From: Asaia astilbis JCM 15831
Lineage (GTDB): Bacteria; Pseudomonadota; Alphaproteobacteria; Acetobacterales; Acetobacteraceae
Direction: 5' to 3'
DNA length: 64,000 nt
Assembly: GCF_000613845.1 (NCBI RefSeq)
Contig: NZ_BAJT01000004.1
Span: forward strand, 62,001 to 126,000
Below the pieces are notes generated by a model. That model was not told the origin of the DNA and did not search any database. It saw nothing but the letters and a program-made list of their open reading frames with translations. This document shows positions 39,702-48,724 of the stretch, piece after piece. Each line of letters opens with the position of its first letter. Within the stretch, counting starts at the first letter, position 1. The position numbers and the translations under genes are program-made.

Positions 39702-40166
39702 ATGTCTGAAACGCCTACAACGCGTCTCGCCGCTCTCGGTCTGCAACTGCCCAAGGCGGCTGCACCCGTTGCGACCTATGTCCCGGTGGCACGGAGCGGG
39801 TCCCTTCTTGTCGTGTCAGGGCAATTGCCTCTCTCGGGCGGGACGCTCAAGGCGACTGGCAAGCTTGGTGAGGATGTTTCTCCTGAACTCGGGCATGAAT
39901 GTGCTCAGCTCTGCCTCCTGAACGTGCTGGCGCAGGTGCAGGCCGAGCTGGGCGATCTGTCAAAGGTGAAGCGCATTGTGCGTCTTGGCGGCTTTATTGC
40001 CTGCACGCCTGATTTCACTCAGCATGCAACGGTTATGAATGGCGCTTCTGATCTGGCCGTTGCCGTGTTTGGCGATGCCGGACTTCATGCCCGTTCGACC
40101 ATTGGTGTGCCCTCCCTGCCGCTCGATGCGCCGGTTGAGGTCGAGGCTCTGATCGAGGTCGCCTGA
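39702..40166 (+). CDS. RidA family (YjgF/UK114) protein
   Basis: A 154-residue trimeric deaminase-type protein. RidA proteins hydrolyse reactive enamine/imine intermediates from PLP enzymes. The core has GSLLVVSGQLPLSGG, a central helix LLNVLAQVQAELGDLSKVKRI, RLGGFIACTPDF, and the signature ARSTIGVPSLPLDAPVEVEALIEV, with the substrate-binding Arg in ARSTIG. Length places it in the longer RidA subgroup. It lies 32 bp after the NrdJ-like gene with AAGGAG before its ATG. Confidence 0.92.
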   Translation: MSETPTTRLAALGLQLPKAAAPVATYVPVARSGSLLVVSGQLPLSGGTLKATGKLGEDVSPELGHECAQLCLLNVLAQVQAELGDLSKVKRIVRLGGFIACTPDFTQHATVMNGASDLAVAVFGDAGLHARSTIGVPSLPLDAPVEVEALIEVA

Positions 40167-40218
40167 TCTCTTTCGCTTTAAGCAGCCTCCGGTTGATTCG
40201 GTGTTGGAGACGGCCCAA

Positions 40219-41382
40219 ATGCCCAGCATGACAGAATGGTCTCTGACGCTTCACGCCTCTATTACCGAAATCGGTGCCGCGGCATGGGATCGCTGTGCAG
40301 GGGACGATAACCCGTTCCTCTTCCATGCCTTCTTTCTGGCGCTTGAAGAAAGCGGTTCAGTGGGGGCCAGAACCGGGTGGCTGCCCCGCTATGCTGCGCT
40401 GCATGACGGGACTGGTCTGGTCGCCGTCGCTCCGCTCTTTCTCAAGGGGCATTCTTACGGCGAGTATGTCTTCGATCAGAGCTGGGCGCGCGCCTATGAG
40501 CAGGCTGGGGGGCAGTATTATCCCAAGCTGCAAATTGCCGTTCCGTTCTCTCCGGTCAGTGGGCAACGCCTGCTGATCGACCCGGCCCATCGCGCGTCCG
40601 GTGCGATCAGGGGCGTATTTGCCGATGCATTGCGTCAGGCCTGTCAGGAACTCGGGCTGTCTTCCGTCCATATGAGTTTCTGCACGCAGGACGAGCAGGA
40701 GACGCTCTCCGGCCATGGCTGGATGGGGCGGATTGGGCTGCAATATCATTGGCATAATCAGAATTATGCCAGCTTCGATCAGTTTCTCGAGGCTCTCGCT
40801 TCGCGAAAACGCAAGGCCATCAAGCGTGAACGACGAGACGCACAAAGCTGCGGGCTCGATTTCCGGACGTTACGGGGGCCAGAAATTACAGAGGAAGACT
40901 GGGACCGTTTCTACACTTTCTATCAGGCAACGATCGATCGCAAATGGGGTCATGCCTATCTGACACGCGCGTTCTTCACCGGGCTGTCAGAGCGTCTTGG
41001 AGATCGTGTGGTGCTGATGCAGGCTCTCGATCGGGGCGTACCCGTGGCGGCGGCACTCAATCTCGCCGGACGCGACACGCTTTACGGGCGGAACTGGGGA
41101 TGTGAGGGCGAGTGGCCCTTTCTGCATTTCGAGCTCTGCTATTATCGCGCCATCGATTTCGCCATTGCGGAGGGGCTAAGCCGCGTCGAAGCGGGCGCGC
41201 AGGGCGAACACAAGATCCAGCGCGGCTACTTGCCGAGCCTCACCTATTCGAGCCATTTCATCCGCGATCCGGCGCTCGCTCAGGCGGTCAGGCCGTTTCT
41301 GGAGGAAGAGCGCGCTGCGATCATGCAGGAGAAGGAGGCCCTCGCCTCATTTTCTCCCTATCGAACTGAAAATATCAGTTGA
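40219..41382 (+). CDS. GNAT-fold protein of the COG3146 (DUF482) group
   Basis: A ~387-residue protein of the uncharacterised COG3146 family, sometimes named peptidoglycan biosynthesis protein because it resembles FemABX-type acyltransferases. Conserved segments are NPFLFHAFFLALEESGSVG, GVAPLFLKGHSYGEYVFDQSWA, and YYPKLQIAVPFSPVSG; then FCTQDEQ, RKRKAIKRERR, DRKWGHAYLTRAFF, YGRNWGCEGEWPFLHFELCYY, and the C-terminal QGEHKIQRGYLP. The last part is typical of an acyl-CoA N-acyltransferase fold. The acceptor is unknown. Starts at 40219 and 40228 are both ATG; a GTG at 40201 is less likely. The frame is intact. Confidence 0.85.
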   Translation: MPSMTEWSLTLHASITEIGAAAWDRCAGDDNPFLFHAFFLALEESGSVGARTGWLPRYAALHDGTGLVAVAPLFLKGHSYGEYVFDQSWARAYEQAGGQYYPKLQIAVPFSPVSGQRLLIDPAHRASGAIRGVFADALRQACQELGLSSVHMSFCTQDEQETLSGHGWMGRIGLQYHWHNQNYASFDQFLEALASRKRKAIKRERRDAQSCGLDFRTLRGPEITEEDWDRFYTFYQATIDRKWGHAYLTRAFFTGLSERLGDRVVLMQALDRGVPVAAALNLAGRDTLYGRNWGCEGEWPFLHFELCYYRAIDFAIAEGLSRVEAGAQGEHKIQRGYLPSLTYSSHFIRDPALAQAVRPFLEEERAAIMQEKEALASFSPYRTENIS

Positions 41383-41394
41383 GAACGACTCTCA
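41380..41394. promoter_or_regulatory. Fur-box-like palindrome
   Basis: TGAGAACGACTCTCA forms a perfect five-base dyad (TGAGA/TCTCA) and matches the 15-base Fur pattern TGATAATNATTATCA at 10 of 14 informative positions. It overlaps the stop codon of the COG3146 gene and lies about 150 bp upstream of a possible small gene at 41545. Confidence 0.3.
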
Positions 41395-41771
41395 CTATCA
41401 TATAGGCTGATCTCCTCGTCAGCACGCGGGGCTGCTCTCCGCGTCTTTCCGAAAGCCCTGAGGCTTAGGATCGTTGTTTCTACGGATCTCTTCTGCCTGA
41501 TCGAATGGTCGGGCGGAGGGATGCAGTCGTGAGGGTCAGACTGAATGATCAGATATCTGTCGACCGGTGCCGCCGATCTCGCGCGTTTGCTCGCACAGAG
41601 CCACGCTACCCAGCCCTCGCCCGTCTGGGCCGAGGCACAGCTCTTTTTCGGTTTTGAATCAGCCGAGCGAAACGAGGCTGCCGGTCTTTCCAGCTCCGGA
41701 GGATGGGCGGAACATATGGAATCCGCCGCTGGCTGAGAGGATCCCGCGCTGAAAGCGCGAGGATTTCTCCA
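41395..41771. other. Mostly noncoding stretch before the M1 peptidase gene
   Basis: This gap of about 375 bp lies between convergent genes. It holds one possible small ORF (41545-41736), and a CGCGCT/AGCGCG hairpin at about 41749-41763 next to the M1 peptidase stop, which may serve as its terminator. I see no RNA gene or riboswitch fold that I recognise. Confidence 0.4.
41545..41736 (+). CDS. Possible small protein of unknown function
   Basis: A 63-residue open frame starting MIRYLSTGAADLARLLAQSH, with an AGGG-type ribosome site about 9 bases upstream. Half of the chain is Ala/Ser/Glu-rich and there is no membrane segment or signal peptide. It lies downstream of a Fur-like palindrome. I do not recognise it, and it could be chance; a second overlapping frame in the same place weakens the case. 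Confidence 0.25.
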   Translation: MIRYLSTGAADLARLLAQSHATQPSPVWAEAQLFFGFESAERNEAAGLSSSGGWAEHMESAAG

Positions 41772-43787
41772 TCAGGGATTGGCGTTGGTACCTGGCGTCA
41801 GGGTCAGACCGCTCCGATCGGGGATCGGTAATCCCTGCTCCGGATCGAGCGCGATACGCCTGACTGCCCCGTGATCGGGGAATGTAAGACTCAGCCTGTC
41901 ATGAAGCATCCAGGCTTCGGTCGGGATAAGACGTTCTGCGCTAGTCCCGTCCTGCCAGGTAACCCGCAAGAGGACTGGCAGGATCAGTTTTCCCTCATTA
42001 CGAATGCCGACACTGATCGTCTTTTCTGCACCGCTTTTGGCGGGGTTTTGAGCCACGCCGTCGAGACGATATTGCGGCCACCAGTTTTCGAAATACCAGC
42101 CACGCCAGAACCAGGTGAGGTCTTCACCCGCTTCGCTCGACATGAAGCGGAAAAAGTCCGAGGGCGTTGGGTGTTTGAACGCCCAAGCGCGAATATAGGC
42201 GCGGAAGGCTGGATCGAAACGCTCTGGCCCAAGAATTTTCTCTCGCAACAGCGTCAGTCCGTAAGCGCCTTTGAAATAGGTGACTTTGTGCCTGTATTTC
42301 TCCGGGACGAGTTCGGCAGGCATCATCAATGTCGGGGCGTCTGAGGCGGTCAGAACAGGAACGATGTCTTTTGCCGGGTTGCCTGTCTCGGGGGCGTATT
42401 CGGCATCCTTCTTGGGGGCGTACTCGCCGTGGTTGAAATGCTCTGAGGCATAGGCATCAATGAACGTGTTGAAGCCCTCGTCCATGAAAGCGTGGCGCCG
42501 CTCATTACTGCCGACGATCATTGGAAACCAGCCATGACCGAGCTCGTGAGTGGTGATCCAGAACAACATGTCGTTCTTGTCCTGCCAGCCATCGAAAACG
42601 ATGCCAGGATATTCCATGCCTGCACCATGACCGCCAAGATTGACGGCATTCGGCCAAGGATAGGGATACCATTGCGATGAGAAATACTCGATCGCGTGCT
42701 TCACGTACTCGGTTGAGCGATCCCAGGCCTGGGGCCCAGCGCCTTCACGGGGATAGACCGACATCGCCAGGCGAGGCTCCGGTTTATGCCCTCCGACACC
42801 GGGCAGTGCTGGGAGGTCGAGCTTGGCCGCATCCCAGATGAAAGCAGGCGAGGCCGCAAAAGCCACGTCACGCGTGTTCTCCATATGGAAGCGCCAGGTT
42901 TTCTCCCCGGAGCGTGCCACATGGCTCGCCGGATCGAGGACATCCTGAGGGGTGCGGATCAGCACGCGCTTGTCGCTCTTTCCGGCTGCGGCCAGACGGG
43001 TCTGCTCCGTTTTCGTCAGGACCTCTTTCGGATTGGTCAGTGCGCCTGATCCGACAACCGTGAAGTTCCACGGCACGGTTACGGCATAATCGATGGTGCC
43101 ATATTCGAGATAAAATTCCTGACCGAGATAGGGGAGTGTGTCCCAGCCTTTGAGGTCATCATAGACGCATAGCCGTGGATACCATTGGGCGAGCTCATAG
43201 ATCTCGCCATCCTTGACCTTGGTGACGGCAGTCCGCCCGCCCCATTCACCGGGAACTGTATGGTGCCAGGCGATATGAAGTTTCAGCGCGTGACCCGAGC
43301 CCGCCAGAGGGGCCAGGAGGGTCACCTGCATGCGCGTGTCTGAAATGTGGAAATGAACGGGCTTCTCGATGCCGTTTACGTCCACTGTCACACGCTCGAT
43401 GACAGCCCCTTCGGAACTTGCCGGGTGCCAGTCGGGGAAGGCCACCCAGGACCGTGAGTCCCTGCGATAGAAATTCTGATCCAGCTGAAGCCACAGGACG
43501 TCAAGCGTATCGGGACTGTTATTGGTGTAGGTTACGCTCTCCGTCCCGCTCAGGACATGGTTGTCCGTGTCGATGCGCGAGGCAATGCGATAATCGGCGC
43601 GATTTTGCCAGTAACTTGGCCCCGGTCGACCGGAGGCACTTCGCCAGACATTGGGTGCATCGGGCAAGACAAGGGTGTCGAATACCGGTCGCATCGAGAG
43701 TGGCATGGTCTGGCTGGGTGCCGGACGGGCGGCAAGAGCCGATCCTAGGCAGGACGCCAGACCGAGAGGGATAAAAAGCCTACGCAT
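41772..43787 (-). CDS. M1 family metallopeptidase (aminopeptidase N-like), exported
   Basis: A 671-residue secreted or outer-envelope zinc peptidase. The signal peptide is MRRLFIPLGLASCLGSALA. The N-terminal beta domain contains SGTESVTYTNNSPDTLDVLWLQLDQNFYR. The catalytic domain shows GAGMEYPGIVF, the exopeptidase motif in variant form (GxMEYP), and the zinc site HELGH followed 18 residues on by the third ligand in MDEGFNTF. The Tyr-containing YFKGAYGLTLLREKILG segment follows. The C-terminal domain includes FWRGWYFENWWPQYRLDGV. ATG 43787 is preferred over 43859 because of the signal peptide. Confidence 0.9.
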   Translation of the reverse strand: MRRLFIPLGLASCLGSALAARPAPSQTMPLSMRPVFDTLVLPDAPNVWRSASGRPGPSYWQNRADYRIASRIDTDNHVLSGTESVTYTNNSPDTLDVLWLQLDQNFYRRDSRSWVAFPDWHPASSEGAVIERVTVDVNGIEKPVHFHISDTRMQVTLLAPLAGSGHALKLHIAWHHTVPGEWGGRTAVTKVKDGEIYELAQWYPRLCVYDDLKGWDTLPYLGQEFYLEYGTIDYAVTVPWNFTVVGSGALTNPKEVLTKTEQTRLAAAGKSDKRVLIRTPQDVLDPASHVARSGEKTWRFHMENTRDVAFAASPAFIWDAAKLDLPALPGVGGHKPEPRLAMSVYPREGAGPQAWDRSTEYVKHAIEYFSSQWYPYPWPNAVNLGGHGAGMEYPGIVFDGWQDKNDMLFWITTHELGHGWFPMIVGSNERRHAFMDEGFNTFIDAYASEHFNHGEYAPKKDAEYAPETGNPAKDIVPVLTASDAPTLMMPAELVPEKYRHKVTYFKGAYGLTLLREKILGPERFDPAFRAYIRAWAFKHPTPSDFFRFMSSEAGEDLTWFWRGWYFENWWPQYRLDGVAQNPAKSGAEKTISVGIRNEGKLILPVLLRVTWQDGTSAERLIPTEAWMLHDRLSLTFPDHGAVRRIALDPEQGLPIPDRSGLTLTPGTNANP

Positions 43788-43923
43788 TCGGGAGCGACCT
43801 TGTTGACGGAAGAGGAAAATTCTTCCGTCAATCGTTTCACTTCCGTTTCCACGACGCAAGGTGGTTTTCGCGACCGCCCCGCGTTAGCTGAGGCGATCGA
43901 GAGGACCTCGATGCTCTTTTGGA

Positions 43924-45156
43924 TCAGACAGCCTGCCAGTGCGGGGTCTGGGATTTGTAAGGCGTATCGAATTCCTCGATGAGGCGGCTGAACACGTGGT
44001 GGTCGTGTACACTCGTCGGAGGCAGTGAGGCGATACCGGAGAGGTCGCGATGCATCAGGCGGTTTAGCGCCCGGTTGAAGACACCTGGCCCTGTCTTGTA
44101 GGCGATGAACAGGCCTGGATGCAGATAGCAGTTGCGATAAACGTTCAGCAGGCATTCGTTCAGCAACGAGCTTTGCGGCACAGAGCCGAAGAAATCGTTA
44201 TGAACAACGTTGTTGTGCGTCAGGAACAGGACGTTCTCTTCCTTTCGGTCGAGAATAAACTGAAGAGCCTGTTCGTCCCGAATGCGAATATCGGCGTCGA
44301 GCCACCAGCCGCCAAGTGCCTGAATGACGTGCACGCGCAGAATGTCAGCGGCTTCGGCTGGATGCCGGGCACCCAGAAAGAGCGAGCGTGCTTCGATGCC
44401 ATAGACATCGTAGAGCCATTGCTCTGCTTCCGCCTTGTCAAAGATCTTGACGTCGAGCCCGGTAATTTTCCGGTGGAACTCGAAATTACGGACGATCTCT
44501 TCCGGCGGGTTTTTATCCCAATAGAGGAACAGCTTGTTCGGAATGACCCGTTGCGTGCTGCACCTTTTCGAGAAGGGAAAGTCTGCGCTGAGAGCGAAGC
44601 CGAGGAAGAGGGAGTCGATCTCTTCCCCAGTGTGGAACTCTTCGAATGCATTTGCCGTGAGGCGCATGGCGCCTATCGGATTGTTCTCGCGCCAGGCCTT
44701 GTGAACGCTGCGGATGAAGTTGGCGTGCGGGAGGCATAATGCGCCCAGTTCATCCACCTCGCTGGACGGCAAGGGCAATCCGGCTTTCATGAGGCAGAGC
44801 AGGCGTGCCTGAAGCAGCGACTGTGCAAGCGGGTATTCGCCAGGGCTTTTTGAATGGAGCTCGTAAGCGATGCGATAAAAGCGAGAGGCTTCTTTTACAC
44901 GGAAATGAGTGTGAAGAATATTTGCAAGCGTAAAAGCATGCATGACTGTCGTGCAGCCATTCTCCCTATAGAAGGCGAGAGCCTGCTCGTCTTGAGCAAA
45001 ATCCGTTTCAGTAAGCGTGTCCAGCCCCGTCAGATTGTCCGACGGAGCAGTTTCAGGCTCCACCTCATCGGTCTGAGATGTTGTTTCAGACCGAGCTTCA
45101 TCCCACGCACCGATATCGGTCAAATCGTGATCTGGCTCCGGATTATTACGCTCCAC
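43924..45156 (-). CDS. Glycosyltransferase with DxD motif and helical N-terminal extension
   Basis: A 410-residue protein. The C-terminal half (about residues 195-400) is of the sugar-binding DxD (GT32-like) glycosyltransferase type: IPNKLFLYWDKNPPEEIVRNFEFHRK, EAADILRVHVIQALGGWWLDADIRI with the metal-binding DAD, NNVVHNDFFGSVPQS, and TGPGVFNRAL. The N-terminal ~190 residues form an acidic tail and tetratricopeptide-like helices (LANILHTHFRVKEASRFYRIAYELHS), possibly for protein contacts. The acceptor is unknown; capsule, LPS or protein glycosylation are all possible. It stands alone, with an AT-rich region upstream. Confidence 0.78.
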   Translation of the reverse strand: MERNNPEPDHDLTDIGAWDEARSETTSQTDEVEPETAPSDNLTGLDTLTETDFAQDEQALAFYRENGCTTVMHAFTLANILHTHFRVKEASRFYRIAYELHSKSPGEYPLAQSLLQARLLCLMKAGLPLPSSEVDELGALCLPHANFIRSVHKAWRENNPIGAMRLTANAFEEFHTGEEIDSLFLGFALSADFPFSKRCSTQRVIPNKLFLYWDKNPPEEIVRNFEFHRKITGLDVKIFDKAEAEQWLYDVYGIEARSLFLGARHPAEAADILRVHVIQALGGWWLDADIRIRDEQALQFILDRKEENVLFLTHNNVVHNDFFGSVPQSSLLNECLLNVYRNCYLHPGLFIAYKTGPGVFNRALNRLMHRDLSGIASLPPTSVHDHHVFSRLIEEFDTPYKSQTPHWQAV

Positions 45157-45564
45157 TGCCTTTGAATCCTGCTTCTGTGACGCCTTGATTGTCAGGCTAT
45201 CTCACATTTGTATCGTGATGTCCAATTTCTAATGGCGTGGAATATTGAAGAAGGATTTTTATATATTTATTATATCGAAATACACATGAAACACTAACTT
45301 ACAAATTCGAGAAAATTCTTCTCTCTGTCTGTATGTGTGGAATCTTTGGACAGTAAATTGACTCTGAAGTAGGAACTTGAAGATTATCACAAAGACGCCA
45401 TTAGGTCTCTGACGTCGTTTTCACCTATTTCCTGGCTTGTCGACTAGGGCCAGAAGGCGATGTCCCTAAGAATGGTTTTGATTTGAGCGTTGGATAGATA
45501 TTTGAGGAAGTATAATTCTTTATTCTTGGGGATTTTGTCATCCCTAAGAAAGCACCTAGAAGAA
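45157..45564. other. AT-rich intergenic island with short direct repeats
   Basis: About 400 bp with clearly lower GC than its surroundings, especially 45235-45300. I find no gene. It contains direct repeats TCCCTAAGAA (45462-45471 and 45541-45550) and AGAAGGCG (45451-45458 and 45561-45568), and it probably includes the promoter of the glycosyltransferase gene. The repeats could be the worn ends of a lost mobile element, but no transposase remnant was recognised. Confidence 0.4.
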
Positions 45565-45590
45565 GGCGCAGGTTATTCACCTGCGCCCCT
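45565..45590 (-). terminator. Strong hairpin downstream of ahcY
   Basis: GGCGCAGGT (45565-45573) pairs perfectly with ACCTGCGCC (45579-45587) around a TATTC loop. On the minus strand the stem is followed by a T/C-rich stretch, and on the plus strand by five Ts, so it may work in both directions. It begins 8 bp past the ahcY stop. Confidence 0.8.
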
Positions 45591-45595
45591 TTTTC

Positions 45596-46885
45596 TTAGT
45601 AGCGGTATTCTTCGTGCTTGAACGGACCAGCGACGGGTACGCCGATATAATCGGCCTGCTTGCCGCTCATCTTGCTCAGCTCGGCGCCGACCTTGGCGAG
45701 ATGAAGTGCTGCCACCTTCTCGTCCAGCTTCTTCGGCAGGGTGTAGACCTTGGTCTCGTACTGGCCGGGCTTGGCTGTCCAGAGTTCGATCTGAGCCAGA
45801 GTCTGGTTGGTGAAGGAGGCCGACATCACGAAGGAGGGGTGACCCGTGGCATTGCCAAGGTTCACGAGACGGCCTTCGGACAGCAGAATAATGCGCTTGC
45901 CATCGGGGAACTCGATTTCGTCCACCTGCGGCTTCACATTGTCCCACTTGTAGTTGCGCAGGGCTTCGACCTGAATTTCGCTGTCGAAATGGCCGATATT
46001 GCACACGATGGCGCGGTGCTTCATCTCGCGCATATGCTCGACAGTGATGATGTCGACATTGCCCGTGCAGGTTACGAAGATATCGCCACGCGATGCGGCG
46101 GCTTCCATGGTGACGACTTCATAGCCTTCCATTGCGGCCTGAAGAGCGCAGATCGGATCGACTTCGGTCACGAGCACGCGGCAGCCTGCATTGCGCAGCG
46201 ACGCCGCTGATCCCTTGCCCACATCGCCATAACCGGCGACGACGGCAACCTTGCCGGCCATCATGACGTCGGTGCCACGACGGATGGCGTCGACCAGGCT
46301 CTCACGGCAGCCGTAGAGATTATCGAATTTCGACTTGGTGACGCTGTCGTTCACGTTGATGGCCGGAACCTTCAGCGTGCCCTTCTTGGCCATTTCCCAC
46401 AGACGATGCACACCCGTGGTCGTCTCTTCGGACAGACCACGCACATCGTTCAGCATCTCGGGATACTTGTCGTGCATGAGAACGGTCAGATCGCCGCCAT
46501 CATCGAGGATCATGTTCGGTGTCCAGCCATCGGGACCCTTGATGGTCTGCTCGATGCACCACCAGAACTCCTCTTCGCTCAGGCCCTTCCAGGCAAAGAC
46601 CGGCACGCCGGTTGCGGCGATGGCAGCAGCAGCCTGATCCTGGGTCGAGAAGATGTTGCACGACGACCAGCGCACGGTGGCGCCAAGGGCTGTCAGTGTC
46701 TCGATCAGCACGGCAGTCTGGATGGTCATGTGCAGACAGCCAGCGATGCGCGCGCCTTTAAGCGGCTGGCTTGCGCCATATTCCTCGCGGAGGGCCATCA
46801 GCCCGGGCATTTCGCCTTCAGCAATGGAAATTTCCTTGCGGCCCCATTCGGCCAGGGCGATATCGCGCACCTTGTAATCGGTCAT
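45596..46885 (-). CDS. ahcY: Adenosylhomocysteinase
   Basis: AhcY splits S-adenosylhomocysteine to adenosine and homocysteine, closing the SAM cycle. The 429-residue protein has [26 protein letters not shown], split as EEYGASQPL and [11 protein letters not shown]; the NAD site [48 protein letters not shown]; and GHFDSEIQV. It ends at KHEEYRY, as in the family. The start is ATG 46885 ([15 protein letters not shown]); the open frame extends to 46957 without conservation. No SAH riboswitch was recognised in the short leader. The frame is intact. Confidence 0.97.
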   Translation of the reverse strand: MTDYKVRDIALAEWGRKEISIAEGEMPGLMALREEYGASQPLKGARIAGCLHMTIQTAVLIETLTALGATVRWSSCNIFSTQDQAAAAIAATGVPVFAWKGLSEEEFWWCIEQTIKGPDGWTPNMILDDGGDLTVLMHDKYPEMLNDVRGLSEETTTGVHRLWEMAKKGTLKVPAINVNDSVTKSKFDNLYGCRESLVDAIRRGTDVMMAGKVAVVAGYGDVGKGSAASLRNAGCRVLVTEVDPICALQAAMEGYEVVTMEAAASRGDIFVTCTGNVDIITVEHMREMKHRAIVCNIGHFDSEIQVEALRNYKWDNVKPQVDEIEFPDGKRIILLSEGRLVNLGNATGHPSFVMSASFTNQTLAQIELWTAKPGQYETKVYTLPKKLDEKVAALHLAKVGAELSKMSGKQADYIGVPVAGPFKHEEYRY

Positions 46886-46956
46886 TCTGAAACCCTTGTC
46901 TTTCTCTAATGAGGGGCATTTGTATAAAGCGAGTTCGGCCATTCGGCCAGCACGCA

Positions 46957-46990
46957 TAAAAAACGCCCGTCTCCTACGGAGCGGGCGTTT
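46957..46990 (-). terminator. Rho-independent terminator of the secreted His-rich protein gene
   Basis: AAACGCCCG (46961-46969) pairs with CGGGCGTTT (46982-46990), with inner CTCC/GGAG pairs. On the minus strand it is followed by a six-base T-run. It sits 22 bp past the stop at 47012 and just upstream of ahcY, so it insulates the two. Confidence 0.85.
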
Positions 46991-47011
46991 CAGACTTTAT
47001 CAGAGAGAGGG

Positions 47012-47383
47012 TTATTTCTCTGCTGATTTAGCTGTGGTTTTCGAGTGTTTGTGGTGATGCTTGGGTTTGGACGCGGCCTCATGCTGCGGAGATGAGATCG
47101 GCATCTGCGTTGACGTTTCCCCGGTCAACGAGGCTTTGGCAGAAGGCGCGACGGGAGCCTTGGGGTCAGGCTGCTCGCTCATCTGGTTTTTGAACGTCTC
47201 GTTCTGTTCGGTCGGATTATGGATCTGACTCGACTGGTTTTTGAGTGTCTCTGCCGTCTTCGCGTTGGGAGCGACGTCGCTATCGGTCACGGTGCTCGCC
47301 TGGGCGAAGGCAATCTGATGGACCCCAAAGGGTGTCGCAAGAAGAACGGATACGGCCAGAGCGGCTCTGAGTGCATGTTTCAT
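47012..47383 (-). CDS. Secreted small protein with His/Lys-rich tail, unknown function
   Basis: A 123-residue exported protein. The signal peptide is MKHALRAALAVSVLLATPFG with cleavage near IAFAQA. The mature part is polar and probably disordered (TAETLKNQSSQIHNPTEQNE, PDPKAPVAPSAKA) and ends in KPKHHHKHSKTTAKSAEK, a basic cluster of four histidines that could bind metal ions. ATG 47383 is set by the signal peptide; the open frame upstream to 47536 is unlikely. Divergent from a CorA-type divalent-cation transporter. No family recognised. Confidence 0.7.
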   Translation of the reverse strand: MKHALRAALAVSVLLATPFGVHQIAFAQASTVTDSDVAPNAKTAETLKNQSSQIHNPTEQNETFKNQMSEQPDPKAPVAPSAKASLTGETSTQMPISSPQHEAASKPKHHHKHSKTTAKSAEK

Positions 47384-47581
47384 GACAGGCTCCTGTCGAA
47401 AAACCGGGAAGGGGGCGTCCAGTATGGTTCTTGGTTTTGAAGGACGCTCGAACGAGCTGGTAACAAACCGACAGCGTTCCAGTTTCCTCTCCTGCAGATT
47501 AAGGTTTGAAAGCGGTTGCCTGTCTAGGGCACACATGCGACAGAGCTGTCAGCGCAATGCCCGCGCGCCCGATCCCTCACG

Positions 47582-48679
47582 ATGGAGGATGGCATGTCCA
47601 ACACACGCTCGCAGCTGCCGTTCTCAGTCGTCGCAGGTCAGGACATGAAGCCGAGCAGTGCCTTGCCGCATGGGATCGCGAACGGGCTCGTCTGGGCGAT
47701 CAGGGCACGCCCCGGTGAAGACCCTGCTCCGCTTGAGCCGCATGAGATCGAGAGTCTTCTCAACGATCGTACGCCGCCGTCTAACTATCCCAAGCCATCG
47801 GAAAGCTGGGCCTGGCTGCATTTTGACACCGTGCATAGTTCTGCACGACAGCATGTCGCCACCCTGCCCTGCCTGCCAGAAGATGTCAGTGCCATGCTGG
47901 CGGAGACAGAATATGGCGTGATGCTTGAAGCCCTGCCCGGCCTTGTCTGGGGCGCGCTGCCTGCTTTTGACGACGCCGTATCGGAAGAAGATCGCGATAT
48001 CTGTGCCTGGCGTTTTGCCATGCGCCCTGATCTGCTGATTACCACCCGGCGCAACCCTATCCCGGTGCTGGGTGCAGCTTTTCGCACGCTTCGGGCGGAT
48101 TCGATCCCCCGGAGCCCAGCCGGGGTGATCGACCGCGCCTTGCGGGAATTTACTGGCAGTGTGCGTCGCCAGATTGGCAAGCTCGATGATGAACTCGACC
48201 GTGCCGAAGACGCCTTGCTCCTGATCGAACGCCGTACCGATCTGGGTCATCTGGGCGGCATCGTGGGTAAGGGCCGCCGACGCGCGACGGAGCTGCGCCG
48301 CGTTGTGACACCGATCGACCGTGTGCTGCGTGATGAAGATCTGGAATTGCCCGAATGGGCCGAGGATGAATTGCGTGACCGGACCGAGCGTCAGGTTCAC
48401 GCCGCGCTGGACGATATGATTGCGCTTCTTGACCGTGCCCGTTCGCTTCAGGATGAGCTGGGGTCATCTCAGGCTGAAGAAACCAACCGTCGTCTTTATA
48501 TCCTGACAGCGGCCACCATTCTCATGTTCCCTGCGACGCTGGTCACCGGATTTTTCGGCATGAATACGGGGGGGATGTATCTGGCGAGTGGACAATTCGG
48601 GACGCTCGAAGCCGGACTGGTCTGCTTCATCGCGATGATCCTGACCTGGGTCTTCCTCAAACTCGCTCGCCTGCTCTGA
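47582..48679 (+). CDS. CorA/ZntB family divalent cation transporter
   Basis: A 365-residue channel of the CorA superfamily that carries Mg2+, Co2+/Ni2+ or Zn2+. A large cytoplasmic alpha/beta domain (PGLVWGALPAF, MRPDLLITTRRNPIPVL) leads to long coiled helices (DELDRAEDALLLIERRTDLGHL). Two C-terminal membrane helices flank the GMN signature (TGFFGMNTGGMYLA). The variable residues after GMN and the lack of the YGMNF context favour the ZntB side. ATG 47582 or 47594 are both possible. Divergent from the His-rich secreted protein, with ~200 bp between starts. Confidence 0.9.
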   Translation: MEDGMSNTRSQLPFSVVAGQDMKPSSALPHGIANGLVWAIRARPGEDPAPLEPHEIESLLNDRTPPSNYPKPSESWAWLHFDTVHSSARQHVATLPCLPEDVSAMLAETEYGVMLEALPGLVWGALPAFDDAVSEEDRDICAWRFAMRPDLLITTRRNPIPVLGAAFRTLRADSIPRSPAGVIDRALREFTGSVRRQIGKLDDELDRAEDALLLIERRTDLGHLGGIVGKGRRRATELRRVVTPIDRVLRDEDLELPEWAEDELRDRTERQVHAALDDMIALLDRARSLQDELGSSQAEETNRRLYILTAATILMFPATLVTGFFGMNTGGMYLASGQFGTLEAGLVCFIAMILTWVFLKLARLL

Positions 48680-48724
48680 CGCGGTTTCGGTCGGCTGCGT
48701 GACGACGAAAGCGCGATATCTGGC

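Noticed and set aside
46886..46960. Possible SAH riboswitch before ahcY
   Set aside because: The leader is short and is taken up by the terminator of another gene; no SAH-riboswitch-like pairing was seen.
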